Notes under the pieces: generated by a model
The model's input: the letters and a program-made list of their open reading frames with translations, nothing else
The model's database searches: none
What the model was told of the DNA's origin: nothing
Program-made: the position numbers and the translations under genes
In this document: in pieces, positions 8,725 through 17,477 of the stretch
How positions within the stretch are numbered: the first letter of the stretch is position 1
Layout of the letters: the number at the start of each line of letters is the position of its first letter
Source of the DNA: Henriciella sp.
GTDB lineage: Bacteria; Pseudomonadota; Alphaproteobacteria; Caulobacterales; Hyphomonadaceae
Length of the DNA stretch: 64,000 nt
Direction of reading: 5' to 3'
Assembly: GCA_021776655.1 (NCBI GenBank)
Contig: JAJFFK010000039.1
Span: 55,059-119,058, forward strand

Positions 8725-9447
8725 TTGGCTGATATTTTCGAGGAAGTCGAAGAAGGCATACGCCAGGAACGGCTGACCAGGCTTTGGAAGCGGTACGGTA
8801 TCCTGGCCTATATAATTGGCGGGCTGCTGATCGGCGGTGTGTGGCTGAACGAATATTTAAAGGACAGCGAAGAGAAGGCTGCCATACGCACGACGATAGC
8901 GCTTGAAGCGGCCTTGGCTGATGTTGAGGCCAGCGCATTTCAGGAAGCCGGTGACGCCCTTAGCGAATTGGCCATGTCGGACACGCAAGTGGCCCCTATT
9001 GCGGGGCATTATCTGGCTCGCGTTCGCCTGGATGGAAATGGCGATGCGGTTGCGGCGGCGGATGCGCTGATCGCTGCAGCTGCTGGGTCTGAAGGACCGG
9101 CGGCAAACCTGGCATTGATCAAGGCGGCATACTTGCGCGCCGATACAGCTAGCCGGGCCGAGCTTGAGACCATGCTGGGCCCGCTCATCGATGACACGTC
9201 TGCGTTCACGGCGCTGGCCCAGGAACTGATCGCTGCCAAAGCTCTGGAAGAGGGCGACATGGATTTTGCCCGCGCCGAGTTCAATTATCTGAGCATCGCC
9301 CCTAACGTGCCCGCAGGGGTGGTTAAACGTGCAAGCCAGGCCCTGGCCTCATTACCGCCTGCAATCGATCCACTGGTTGCCACGCTACCAGCTGAGACTG
9401 AACCTGAGGCCGACCCGGCCCCGACTGAGGAGACCGTTGTCGAATGA
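8725..9447 (+). CDS. YfgM-like membrane-anchored TPR protein
   Basis: This 240-aa protein has a short cytoplasmic N-terminus (ADIFEEVEEGIRQERL), one transmembrane helix (about residues 23-42) and a long helical periplasmic part of TPR-like repeats. The C-terminus is acidic and proline-rich. This architecture is the YfgM/DUF2133 family, linked to SecYEG and periplasmic chaperones. The start is TTG with GGAG upstream; no ATG fits. The gene overlaps bamB by 4 nt (ATGA). The same pair followed by der is the classic yfgM-bamB-der order of proteobacteria, which strongly supports the call. Confidence 0.9.
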   Translation: MADIFEEVEEGIRQERLTRLWKRYGILAYIIGGLLIGGVWLNEYLKDSEEKAAIRTTIALEAALADVEASAFQEAGDALSELAMSDTQVAPIAGHYLARVRLDGNGDAVAAADALIAAAAGSEGPAANLALIKAAYLRADTASRAELETMLGPLIDDTSAFTALAQELIAAKALEEGDMDFARAEFNYLSIAPNVPAGVVKRASQALASLPPAIDPLVATLPAETEPEADPAPTEETVVE

Positions 9448-10790
9448 CTTTTGGTAACATCAAGAAAATAGCCATTTTGCTGGTCTGTTTCAGCGCGCTG
9501 ACATCATGTTCGGTGCTGGATTTCGGTCGCAAGTCCCGAGAAGAAGCCAGTGCCGAAGAAAGAGTCGGTCGGATAACAATGGTGCTTGGTGACGAGGAAT
9601 TGGCACCTGATCCAACCCTGGCTGGCGTGTCGATTGTCCTGCCGGAAGCGCTAGTTATCGAAAACTGGCAGCAGGCTGGCAGCAAGGCCAGCAAAGCGAT
9701 TGGGCATATTGCAGCGGGCGCTGAGTTTGAGATTGCATGGCGCGCGAATGCGGGGCGGGGGTCAAGCAACAAATCAGCGCTGACGACGCCGCCTGTCGCG
9801 TCTGCCGATACCATTTATGTGATTGATTCACGCCAGATTGTCAGCGCATTTGCGGTCTCAAATGGATCAAAGCTGTGGTCGGTAAAACTCAATTCTGATA
9901 ATCGGCGTGATGGTACGGGTATTGGCTCAGGCATCGGACTTGAAGATAACAAACTGATCGTTGCCAGTGGGTTTGGTTTTGTTGCGGCGCTAGACGCAAG
10001 TAATGGCGCTGAATTATGGCGTACCCAGACAGAAGCCCCGATGACGGGCTCACCGACGATCAAGGATGGCCGCATTTTTGTGTCATCCAACAATAATGAA
10101 GTCCTGGCGCTCAACCTCGATACGGGGGTCGTCATCTGGTCGGACCAGGCGATTGCAGAATCGGCACGTGTGCTAGGCTCAACCAGTGCCGCCGCTGTTG
10201 AGGATATTGTGGTTGCGCCTTATTCGTCCGGCGAAATTATCGCCTATCTTGCGGCCAATGGCCGCCGCCTGTGGACCGAAGCATTGGCCAGCCCCGGCCA
10301 GTTCACGCCAATCTCTGCGATCAATGACATTGGCGCGCGTCCGGTTCTCGGCGGCGGCCTGGTCTTTGCGGCCAGTCAATCGGGTGTGCTGGCAGCGATT
10401 GATGGCCGGACCGGCACCCGCATTTGGCAACAGCCCATCGGATCGACCCAGGCCCCGGCTCTGGTTGGCGACTACCTGTTCGTAATGGGCGTTGAGGCGC
10501 AGATCGCATGTATCAGTGCACAGACAGGCCAGCTCGTATGGGTTCAGGACTTGCCAAAATACCGCAAGGTCAAGAAGAAGAAGGGCCGGATTACCTATTC
10601 TGGGCCGCTGATTGCTTCGGGCAGAGTTGTTGCGGCATCGTCAACTGGCGACCTGATTGCCTTCGACCCGCAGACCGGACTTGAAACTGACAGGTTGAAA
10701 CTTGGCGGCGCAGTGTATATCGAGCCGATTGCAATTCAGGACAAACTGATTGTCCTGACCGATGAAGGCCGCTTGATCGCTATCCGCTAA
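9444..10790 (+). CDS. bamB: Outer membrane assembly lipoprotein BamB
   Basis: BamB is the beta-propeller lipoprotein of the BAM complex that inserts outer-membrane proteins. The N-terminus ends with lipobox LTSC near residue 22. Repeated PQQ-like blades follow (IYVIDSRQIVSAFAVSNGSKLW, VAALDASNGAELWR, VLALNLDTGVVIW, LAAIDGRTGTRIW, LIAFDPQTGLETD). Length 448 aa fits the larger alphaproteobacterial form. It lies between the yfgM-like gene and der. Confidence 0.94.
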   Translation: MTFGNIKKIAILLVCFSALTSCSVLDFGRKSREEASAEERVGRITMVLGDEELAPDPTLAGVSIVLPEALVIENWQQAGSKASKAIGHIAAGAEFEIAWRANAGRGSSNKSALTTPPVASADTIYVIDSRQIVSAFAVSNGSKLWSVKLNSDNRRDGTGIGSGIGLEDNKLIVASGFGFVAALDASNGAELWRTQTEAPMTGSPTIKDGRIFVSSNNNEVLALNLDTGVVIWSDQAIAESARVLGSTSAAAVEDIVVAPYSSGEIIAYLAANGRRLWTEALASPGQFTPISAINDIGARPVLGGGLVFAASQSGVLAAIDGRTGTRIWQQPIGSTQAPALVGDYLFVMGVEAQIACISAQTGQLVWVQDLPKYRKVKKKKGRITYSGPLIASGRVVAASSTGDLIAFDPQTGLETDRLKLGGAVYIEPIAIQDKLIVLTDEGRLIAIR

Positions 10791-10830
10791 ACCGCATCAG
10801 GCGCACAAGATATCAGACTGGACTGCGCTT

Positions 10831-12354
10831 ATGCCGCTCAAGATTGCTATTGTCGGACGCCCGAATGTCGGGAAGTCGACCCTGTTTAACCGCTTGGCCG
10901 GCAAGCAGCTCGCGCTGGTTGATGATCAACCGGGTGTCACGCGTGACCGCAAGGAAGCATCGGGACGACTGGCGGACCTGCCGCTAATTCTGATTGATAC
11001 AGCCGGGTTTGAGGACGTGCATGACGGATCACTGGAATCGCGCATGCGCCAGCAAACCGAGATTGCCATTCGTGAGGCGGAGTTGGCACTCTTCCTGATT
11101 GATGCGCGGGTTGGCGTGACGGCTATGGACGAGCGGTTTGCGCAATTGCTGCGCCGCGCCGACATGCCGATTGTGCTGGCCGCCAACAAAGCCGAAGGCG
11201 GCGCCGGTGATCAAGGTATGCTGGAGGCCTGGAACCTGGGCATGGGCGAGGCGGTTGGCCTGTCCGGCGCGCATGGCGAAGGGATGGCCGATCTTTATAC
11301 CGCAATCCGTGAAGCGCTTGGGGAAGAGGCATATGAAGAGGCGCTGAAGGAAGAAGAACGCGAGGCCAGCGATAGTTTCAATCACGGCATTCTGGACCGA
11401 CTCGATGGGCTGGATATGGACGATTCCCGCTTGACGGAAGAGCAGCTTGAAAAAGCACTGGCGGCGGCGGGTATTGATGACGCACAGGAAACGGAGGACA
11501 TCAAAGAGGCCAAAGCGGCCGCGAAGGTCAAGCCGATCCGATTGGCAATTGTTGGGCGGCCAAATGCTGGTAAATCGACACTGATCAATCAAATCCTCGG
11601 TGAGGATCGGATGTTGGTCGGACCGGAAGCCGGGATCACGCGCGATAGTGTGACGCTGTCCTGGGAATGGGAAGGCCGCGAGGTTCGACTGGTTGATACT
11701 GCTGGTCTGCGCCGTAAATCAAAGGTCCAGGATCGGCTTGAGAAGATGTCGACTGGCGAGACGGTTCGGTCGCTGAAATATGCCGATGTGATCGCTTTGG
11801 TCATGGACCCTGAAGATGCCTTTGAGAAACAGGATCTCCAGATCGCAGACCTCGCCATTCGTGAGGGGCGAGCGGTCGTGTTCGTTGTGTCGAAATGGGA
11901 TAAGGTGACCAATCACGGCATGGCGATGAAAGAGTTGGAACGACGCGCGAAAATATATCTGCCGCAATGCAAAGGTGCGCCTCTGGTGACGCTGTCGGGT
12001 CTGACCGGCAAGCGGGTTGAGCGCCTGATGCCAGCTGTTGCAAAAACGTATGACGACTGGTGCGCGCGGATCAAAACCGGTGATCTCAATCGCTGGCTGA
12101 AATATATCACTGAGCGTAACCCCCCGCCGAGCGTCAATGGCAAACGGATCAAGCCGCGTTACATGGCGCAAATCAAAGCGCGCCCGCCGACGGTTGTTCT
12201 GATGGCTTCACGCGGCGAGCAGATGCCGGAACAGTATCGGCGCTACCTCGTTAACGGCCTGCGCGAAGCGTTTGATCTGCCTGGTGTCCCAATCCGCCTG
12301 ATCGTCAAACAGGGTGCGAACCCGTATGCCGACAAGGCCCGGCGTAAGCCCTAA
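10831..12354 (+). CDS. der: Ribosome-associated GTPase Der (EngA)
   Basis: Der is an essential GTPase for 50S ribosome maturation. It has two tandem G domains: the first with GRPNVGKST, DTAGFED and NKAEG, and the second with GRPNAGKST, DTAGLRR and SKWDK. A C-terminal KH-like domain follows (RWLKYITERNPPPSVNGKRIKPRYMAQ). The acidic linker between the G domains (about residues 170-230) is rather long. Length is 507 aa. Confidence 0.97.
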   Translation: MPLKIAIVGRPNVGKSTLFNRLAGKQLALVDDQPGVTRDRKEASGRLADLPLILIDTAGFEDVHDGSLESRMRQQTEIAIREAELALFLIDARVGVTAMDERFAQLLRRADMPIVLAANKAEGGAGDQGMLEAWNLGMGEAVGLSGAHGEGMADLYTAIREALGEEAYEEALKEEEREASDSFNHGILDRLDGLDMDDSRLTEEQLEKALAAAGIDDAQETEDIKEAKAAAKVKPIRLAIVGRPNAGKSTLINQILGEDRMLVGPEAGITRDSVTLSWEWEGREVRLVDTAGLRRKSKVQDRLEKMSTGETVRSLKYADVIALVMDPEDAFEKQDLQIADLAIREGRAVVFVVSKWDKVTNHGMAMKELERRAKIYLPQCKGAPLVTLSGLTGKRVERLMPAVAKTYDDWCARIKTGDLNRWLKYITERNPPPSVNGKRIKPRYMAQIKARPPTVVLMASRGEQMPEQYRRYLVNGLREAFDLPGVPIRLIVKQGANPYADKARRKP

Positions 12355-12357
12355 CGC

Positions 12358-13062
12358 TTAAAGCAGGTCTTTGACATTCACCCGCGCAGTGTTGCGCGTT
12401 TCATCCGCGCTCAGCATGGGGGCGATGTGGGCTGCGACATCTGCAGGCGTCGGCAGGGTCATCGGGTCTTCACCGGGAACCGCGTCAGCGCGCATATCGG
12501 TCCGCACGGCACCTGGATCAAACAGGTTGACCCGCAAGCTGGTTTTCTCATTCTCTTCAGCCCAGGCAATGATCAGCGCCTCAAGCCCCGCCTTGGAGGC
12601 TTGATATGGGCCCCAGAAGGCGCGTGGCCGAGGGACCACACCCGAAGTCATGAAAACCGCGCGCGGGGTGTCAGAGCGCCGCAAGAGCGGGTCCATGACT
12701 CGGATCAATCGCCAATTGGCCGACAGGTTCACATCGATGGTCTCGTTAAACTGGCGCTCACCTCCCGCTTGCAGCGGGCCAATCATGCCGAGCACACCGG
12801 CATTGCCAAGCAAGCCATCAAGGCGGCCAAACTTCTTGGCAATTGCTTGCCCGAGAGGTTCGAACGCTGCGGCATCTTTCAGGTCAAACGGGATCAGGGT
12901 CATTGAGCCACCAGCCGCGCGAATCTCGTCGTCGAGACTTTCTAAAGCTTTCTTTGAGCGCGCCAAAGCCACCACGTGATGGCCTGCCTTGGCGAGGGCA
13001 AGACATGCGGCGCGGCCAATGCCTTGCGATGAACCGGTTACAAGCGTGATCCGTTTATCCAT
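12358..13062 (-). CDS. SDR-family short-chain oxidoreductase
   Basis: This 234-aa classical short-chain dehydrogenase has the NAD(P)-binding TGSSQGIGRA at the N-terminus, the LGNAG strand, the serine in FMTSG, and YQASK carrying the catalytic Tyr and Lys. An arginine after the TGSSQG region (ARSKKAL) suggests NADPH. The substrate cannot be read. It lies 3 nt from the end of der on the opposite strand and 26 nt downstream of purF, so it is probably co-transcribed with purF. Confidence 0.88.
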   Translation of the reverse strand: MDKRITLVTGSSQGIGRAACLALAKAGHHVVALARSKKALESLDDEIRAAGGSMTLIPFDLKDAAAFEPLGQAIAKKFGRLDGLLGNAGVLGMIGPLQAGGERQFNETIDVNLSANWRLIRVMDPLLRRSDTPRAVFMTSGVVPRPRAFWGPYQASKAGLEALIIAWAEENEKTSLRVNLFDPGAVRTDMRADAVPGEDPMTLPTPADVAAHIAPMLSADETRNTARVNVKDLL

Positions 13063-13088
13063 ACCGGGGCCTTGTCGTGTCTTAGTGA

Positions 13089-14528
13089 TTAATCGAGCAG
13101 CGAAAGCTGGCGCTCTTTGCCGCTCTCATTCTGGTCATGGTCGATCAGGCGGGTTGGATAATTGCCGGTAAAGCAGTGATCAGCAAATTGCGGATGTTCG
13201 GCATCGCGCTCCATCCCAACCGCGCGATAAAGGCCCTCGACTGACAGGAATCCAAGGCTGTCAACCTTCATGAACTCGCGCATCTCTTCAAGTGAGTTAT
13301 TGGCCGCGAACAGTTCAGAGCGATCCGCCATGTCGATGCCATAAAAATCTTGATGGGTGATCGGTGGGCTGGCGGACCGGAAGTGGATTTCCTTGGCACC
13401 GGCGTCGCGAACCATCTGAACGATCTTGCGCGACGTGTTGCCGCGTACGATCGAATCGTCGACGAGCAGGACTTTTTTGCCCTCCAAAACAGCTCTGTTC
13501 GGCGAGTGCTTGCGCGAGACAGCGCGTTGACGCCCGCTTTGGGTTGGCTGAAGGAAGGTCCGCCCGACATAGTGACTGCGGATGATCCCAAGTTGAAATG
13601 GCACACCGGAATGTTCGGAAAAGCCGATTGCGGCAGGAACACCTGAATCTGGAACCGGAACCACAACGTCAATATCTGCCGGATGCTCGATGGCCAGTTG
13701 ATGGCCCATGCGGCGGCGCACCTCGTAAACAGATCGGCCCTGAACAACACTGTCAGGGCGCGCGAAATAGACATATTCAAACAGGCAAGGTCTGACGGGA
13801 CGGGACGGGAAGGGGTTGAAGCTGCGCATCCCGTTTTCAGTGATGATGACCACTTCGCCAGGTTGAACCTCACGTATGGTTTCGGCCCCCATCAGGTCTA
13901 AGGCGCAAGTTTCTGACGCCAAAACATATGCTTTGCCAATCTTGCCGAGGATCAGAGGGCGCAAACCAGATGGGTCGCGTGCGCCGATCAATTTTTTGTT
14001 GGTCAGGCCGACAAAGGCAAACCCGCCTTCAATTTGGCGAATCGCATCGAGGAAGCGGTCCGAGACAGTTTCCTGATCACTGCGTGCCAGCAGGTGGAGG
14101 ATAACTTCCGTATCCATCGTCGATTGAAAAATCGAGCCTTTGCGCACCAGCTTTTTGCGCAGAGCCCGCGCATTGGTGAGATTGCCATTGTGGGCGATGG
14201 CAAACCCGCCAGTTTCCAGGTCCGCGTAGATCGGTTGAATATTACGCAGCGCGGGTATGCCCTGGGTTGAATAACGGTTGTGCCCGATACCTGCTGAGCC
14301 AGGCAGGCGCTCGGCCAGGTCGCCGCCGAAATGCTCTCCGACCAGGCCCATATGTCGTTCGGTGTGAAATTTCACACTGTCATAGGTTGTGATTCCGCAC
14401 GCCTCTTGCCCACGATGCTGCAGCGCATGCAGCCCAAGAGCGACAAGAAGAGAGGCTTCAGGATGGTCGAAAACACCAATAATACCGCACTCTTCGCGGG
14501 GTTTGTCGTCATCATGGTCAAACATCAT
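13089..14528 (-). CDS. purF: Amidophosphoribosyltransferase
   Basis: PurF makes phosphoribosylamine from PRPP and glutamine, the first committed step of purine synthesis. A short propeptide precedes the catalytic cysteine (REECGIIGVF, Cys about 14), as in Bacillus-type enzymes cut at that cysteine. The glutaminase domain continues with ALQHRGQEACG and GHNRYSTQG. The phosphoribosyltransferase motif is VLLVDDSIVRGNTS. Of the Fe-S ligand region, the cysteines in RPCLFEYVYFARPDS and HCFTGNYPT are visible; I cannot confirm a full cluster set. cvpA lies just upstream, the classic cvpA-purF pairing. Confidence 0.97.
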   Translation of the reverse strand: MMFDHDDDKPREECGIIGVFDHPEASLLVALGLHALQHRGQEACGITTYDSVKFHTERHMGLVGEHFGGDLAERLPGSAGIGHNRYSTQGIPALRNIQPIYADLETGGFAIAHNGNLTNARALRKKLVRKGSIFQSTMDTEVILHLLARSDQETVSDRFLDAIRQIEGGFAFVGLTNKKLIGARDPSGLRPLILGKIGKAYVLASETCALDLMGAETIREVQPGEVVIITENGMRSFNPFPSRPVRPCLFEYVYFARPDSVVQGRSVYEVRRRMGHQLAIEHPADIDVVVPVPDSGVPAAIGFSEHSGVPFQLGIIRSHYVGRTFLQPTQSGRQRAVSRKHSPNRAVLEGKKVLLVDDSIVRGNTSRKIVQMVRDAGAKEIHFRSASPPITHQDFYGIDMADRSELFAANNSLEEMREFMKVDSLGFLSVEGLYRAVGMERDAEHPQFADHCFTGNYPTRLIDHDQNESGKERQLSLLD

Positions 14529-14564
14529 TCGACGAACCTTCTTGGTCTGTATGTTGGCGAAGTA

Positions 14565-15110
14565 TTATTCCGGCGGGGTTACGTCAAGAGGGGTATGTTC
14601 GGCTGTGCGCTGGGCAAGCTCAGGTGCGCGCTCATTTAGATAGTCAGCGCCTGCCAGAATGATCGGATAGGTCCGGGCCTGGTTGATAAATTCCGGCACC
14701 TGATCATCATCCATGGCGATATTCAGCAGATATACAAAGAAAACCAAAACCACACCGCCGCGCGCAAAACCAAATGTGCCGCCGGCCACTCTGTCCAATA
14801 GGCTGATACCATCCGGCCCCTGAATACTGCGCGACAGGCTCGCCCCGAACCAGGCCACGACGATGTAGATGAGCAAGAAGGTGGCAACGAACAAGATTGC
14901 CGTCGCGGTCCAGGCCGGTGTACTGGCAGGCAAGTATCCACGCAGCGGCTCAGCCAAATACTGATCGGCAAAGAACGCCGCTGCGATCGCTGCGATAAAG
15001 GCCCCGAGGGTCGCCAATTCACGCATGAAGCCGCGTGCCAGTGCCATTAATGTCGAAACGATCACGATCACAATCGCCACGGCATCAAAGGCTGTAAGGG
15101 CTTCCATCAT
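14565..15110 (-). CDS. cvpA: CvpA family membrane protein
   Basis: This 181-aa protein has four hydrophobic segments, starting with AFDAVAIVIVIVSTLMALARGFMREL, the family hallmark. CvpA was first linked to colicin V production and is next to purF in many bacteria. Recent work on the family ties it to envelope stress tolerance. The C-terminal tail is soluble. It overlaps the end of radA by 4 nt (ATGA) and lies 36 nt before purF, so radA-cvpA-purF is likely one transcript. Confidence 0.92.
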   Translation of the reverse strand: MMEALTAFDAVAIVIVIVSTLMALARGFMRELATLGAFIAAIAAAFFADQYLAEPLRGYLPASTPAWTATAILFVATFLLIYIVVAWFGASLSRSIQGPDGISLLDRVAGGTFGFARGGVVLVFFVYLLNIAMDDDQVPEFINQARTYPIILAGADYLNERAPELAQRTAEHTPLDVTPPE

Positions 15111-16483
15111 TGGGCAGCTTCCGGTGCAATCAACTCTACCAGATCAGATAGGCGCTTGAGAGGGGTGATCGTCAAGCCTTTGATGGCGGTTGAACTGCCA
15201 TCGGGGACAAAAGCTTGCTCAAATCCGAGCCGTGCCGCCTCTTTCAGTCTTTGTTCTGTGCGGGCGACAGGGCGAATGGCACCTGACAGAGCAACTTCAC
15301 CGAAAAATATTGCTTTGCTTGGTCCAGAACTTCCTGCGGCCGAGGTCAACAAGGCGGCGGCGGCGGCAAGATCGCCTGCCGGTTCGCTGATTCGATAACC
15401 ACCGGCAACCGACAAATAAACATCGCGGCCTCCGAGCGCGACATTGCAGCGTGTCTCAAGCACGGCAAGCAGCATGGCGAGGCGGTTGCTGTCCCAGCCG
15501 ACGATTGAGCGGCGCGGGGTGCCGTATGCGCTCGGCGCGACCAAGGCCTGAACCTCTGCTAGAACCGGGCGCGAGCCTTCCATCGCAGCGAAGACGGCCG
15601 CGCCGCCAGTGTCGCTGTTTTCGCTGGACAGGAACAGGGCTGACGGCTCCTTTGCCGGGGCGAGACCATACTGGCTCATCTCGAAAATACCGATCTCATC
15701 GGTCGGGCCGAAACGGTTCTTGACGGCGCGCAAGATGCGGAACTGGTGGCCACGCTCGCCTTCGAAATAGAACACGGTATCGACCATATGTTCGACCACA
15801 CGTGGGCCAGCGATCTGGCCATCCTTGGTGACGTGCCCAACCAGAATGAGCGCCGCGCCAGACGTTTTGGCCCAGCGGGTCAGTTCCTGACAACAGGCCC
15901 GCACCTGACTGACCGAACCGGGCGCGGCTTCGAGATTATCTGACCACATCGTCTGGATCGAATCGATGACGACGAAATCAGGCTTGGCCTTCTTGAGCGC
16001 TGTCAGCACTTTGCGAAGATCGGTCTCGGTCGCGAGTTGAACCGGGCTGTCTGCGACTTTCAGACGCCGCGCGCGTTCCTGAATTTGGGCCGTGGCTTCC
16101 TCACCAGAAACATAAACGCATTTCAAACCATTGCGCGCGAGCCGGGCAGCAACTTGCAGGAGGAGTGTGGATTTGCCGATGCCGGGGTCGCCGCCGATCA
16201 GGGTTGCAGAGGCTGGCACGAGGCCGCCGCCAAACGCCCGGTCAAGCTCGTCAACGCCCATGACGATGCGCGGCGGTGCCTCTTGCTGGCCATTCAGGGC
16301 AGTGAACTCAACCTTGCCGGATTTACTCTTGCCACCCTTTGGAGCTTTCAGCCCGCCGGGTACGCTGGTTGAAGCTTCTTCGGCCAGCGTGTTCCACTCG
16401 CCGCAGGCATCGCAGCGCCCGGACCATTTCGAGTGGACCGCACCGCAGGCCTGACAGGGGAATGTAGCGGAGGTTTTTGCCAT
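15107..16483 (-). CDS. radA: DNA repair protein RadA (Sms)
   Basis: RadA helps process recombination intermediates by acting as a RecA-related branch-migration helicase. An N-terminal C4 zinc finger is present (CQACGAVHSKWSGRCDACGEW). The RecA-like core has Walker A GDPGIGKST, and the RadA-specific KNRFG appears in LRAVKNRFGPTDEIG. A C-terminal Lon-type domain follows (VAGGYRISEPAGDLAAAAAL). 458 aa, normal length. Confidence 0.97.
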   Translation of the reverse strand: MAKTSATFPCQACGAVHSKWSGRCDACGEWNTLAEEASTSVPGGLKAPKGGKSKSGKVEFTALNGQQEAPPRIVMGVDELDRAFGGGLVPASATLIGGDPGIGKSTLLLQVAARLARNGLKCVYVSGEEATAQIQERARRLKVADSPVQLATETDLRKVLTALKKAKPDFVVIDSIQTMWSDNLEAAPGSVSQVRACCQELTRWAKTSGAALILVGHVTKDGQIAGPRVVEHMVDTVFYFEGERGHQFRILRAVKNRFGPTDEIGIFEMSQYGLAPAKEPSALFLSSENSDTGGAAVFAAMEGSRPVLAEVQALVAPSAYGTPRRSIVGWDSNRLAMLLAVLETRCNVALGGRDVYLSVAGGYRISEPAGDLAAAAALLTSAAGSSGPSKAIFFGEVALSGAIRPVARTEQRLKEAARLGFEQAFVPDGSSTAIKGLTITPLKRLSDLVELIAPEAAQ

Positions 16484-16548
16484 GGCGATAGCCTATGCTG
16501 CGCCGTCCTGGGGCGAAAGGCGTGTTGTGTTGTTTCTGCGCGTGGTTT

Positions 16549-16603
16549 GCGTTGCCCCCCGCAAATACAGCAACGCCCTGGGGACAGTGTCCGCAAGGCG
16601 TTG
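16549..16603 (-). promoter_or_regulatory. Mutually exclusive hairpins upstream of radA
   Basis: On the minus strand three segments occur in order: CAACGCC (16603-16597), GGCGTTGC (16577-16570) and GCAACGC (16555-16549). The middle one can pair perfectly over 7 bp with either flank. The first hairpin also has an inner GGAC-ACT-GTCC stem. The element lies between the stop of the 44-aa peptide gene and the radA start (66-120 nt upstream of it). No U-run follows either hairpin. It could be a terminator/antiterminator-like leader or the 3' structure of the small gene. Confidence 0.35.
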
Positions 16604-16626
16604 TGGCTGAGGTGTATATTTTCGCC

Positions 16627-16761
16627 TCATACCATTGGCGAAATGCTCTGGATCATGGCTGCGACGACAATGAAAGCCGTGAAGCAAAGTGCGAATGGTT
16701 CCAGCGCTCTCATGATAGAAGTAGATGATTTGCTGGCGGTTACCTGTGTGAGATTTGACAT
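16627..16761 (-). CDS. 44-aa single-pass membrane peptide
   Basis: An excellent ribosome site (AAGGAGG, 8 nt before ATG) starts MSNLTQVTASKSSTSIMRALEPFALCFTAF and continues into one hydrophobic helix (about residues 22-40), ending SISPMV. The 63-aa track ORF begins further upstream, without such a site. I recognise no family. The gene is monocistronic or precedes radA by 144 nt. A 14-bp palindrome, CGCTTTCGAAAGCG, lies 65 nt upstream. Small size leaves doubt, but the ribosome site and membrane helix together argue for a real gene. Confidence 0.55.
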   Translation of the reverse strand: MSNLTQVTASKSSTSIMRALEPFALCFTAFIVVAAMIQSISPMV

Positions 16762-17076
16762 GTTGTGTGCCTCCTTTTCCTGTGTGGCAGGATCATTTGC
16801 CACCATCCCGGCCAACAAATCTTGTCGCTTTCGAAAGCGCGGCTATTTTTCTGAAATCGACATGTGTTTTTCAAAATTGGTGAGAGTTATTCAGCCTTTG
16901 GATGCGGCCACACCTCAATACCCATTTAACTTGATGCATCCTCGGTAGCGTTTGGATGCACGTGTGAAGTATACTTTTCATCACAAGTAATTAATATTGA
17001 TAAACGATAAAAATGATCTTATGTGGATAACGCTCAGGGCAGAGAGAAAACAATAACCTCAACAAGGAGAACTATA
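16762..17076. other. 315-bp AT-rich regulatory gap
   Basis: No gene is visible here. It separates the leftward 44-aa peptide gene from the rightward UrcA remnant. It contains the perfect palindrome CGCTTTCGAAAGCG (16826-16839), a TGCATCC/GGATGCA hairpin (16935-16960), a weak promoter candidate TTGATA-N17-TATGTG (16997-17025) in front of the UrcA remnant, and one perfect DnaA box, TTATCCACA, on the minus strand at 17022-17030. Confidence 0.5.
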
Positions 17077-17408
17077 ATGCCTACTCCCAGAAACTACCTG
17101 ATGGCCGCGATTGCGGCGACCATCATCACGGCACCAGCTTTCGTCGGTTCTGTGGATCAATCACAGAGCGTCTCCATAAAAATCTCTGGCTATGATCTAT
17201 CGACCCAGCTGGGGCAACAATCGTTTTGAACAAGATCGAGAAAGCTGCCGAGCGTGTCTGCGGTCTACGTCCGGCAACCAAAACTTTGCGGTTTAGTCAG
17301 CTCGCTGCGACGTACATCGCAACCTCAACTGAGACTGCTGTTGCCTCGATTGGCTCGCCAACGCTAGATCGCCTCTATGCGCTTAAGGGTGATCAAGAGG
17401 CCAACTAG
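17077..17408 (+). pseudogene. UrcA family secreted protein, frameshifted
   Basis: AAGGAG precedes ATG 17077, which starts a signal peptide (MPTPRNYLMAAIAATIITAPAFVG) and the UrcA core SIKISGYDLSTQLGQQSF, then TGA. The remaining half is open in the -1 frame from 17226: LNKIEKAAERVCGLRPAT and on to 17408. Joined at the TTTT run the two parts read DLSTQLGQQSFLNKIEKAAERVCG, which matches the family spacing exactly and gives about 110 aa, the usual length. One T appears to be missing. The second family cysteine also seems replaced (ATYIATSTETA). It could be a pseudogene, a sequencing error, or a -1 slip. A strong terminator follows. Confidence 0.7.
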
Positions 17409-17426
17409 TTTGGTCAACCCATAAAG

Positions 17427-17454
17427 AACGCCGCTCCTTTCGGGGCGGCGTTTT
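17427..17454. terminator. Bidirectional Rho-independent terminator
   Basis: AACGCCGCTCC pairs with GGGGCGGCGTT over 11 bp with one G-T wobble around a TTTC loop, followed by TTTT on the plus strand. A-rich sequence on the other side gives a weak U-run for the minus strand. It ends the UrcA gene and probably also the converging desaturase gene. Confidence 0.85.
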
Positions 17455-17477
17455 GCAGTTTGGGAGGAGGCGTTTGG

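Noticed and set aside
16433-16948. 171-aa plus-strand ORF across the radA leader region
   Set aside because: Starts inside radA antisense, low-quality composition, no ribosome site or domain; the 44-aa minus-strand frame is better supported.
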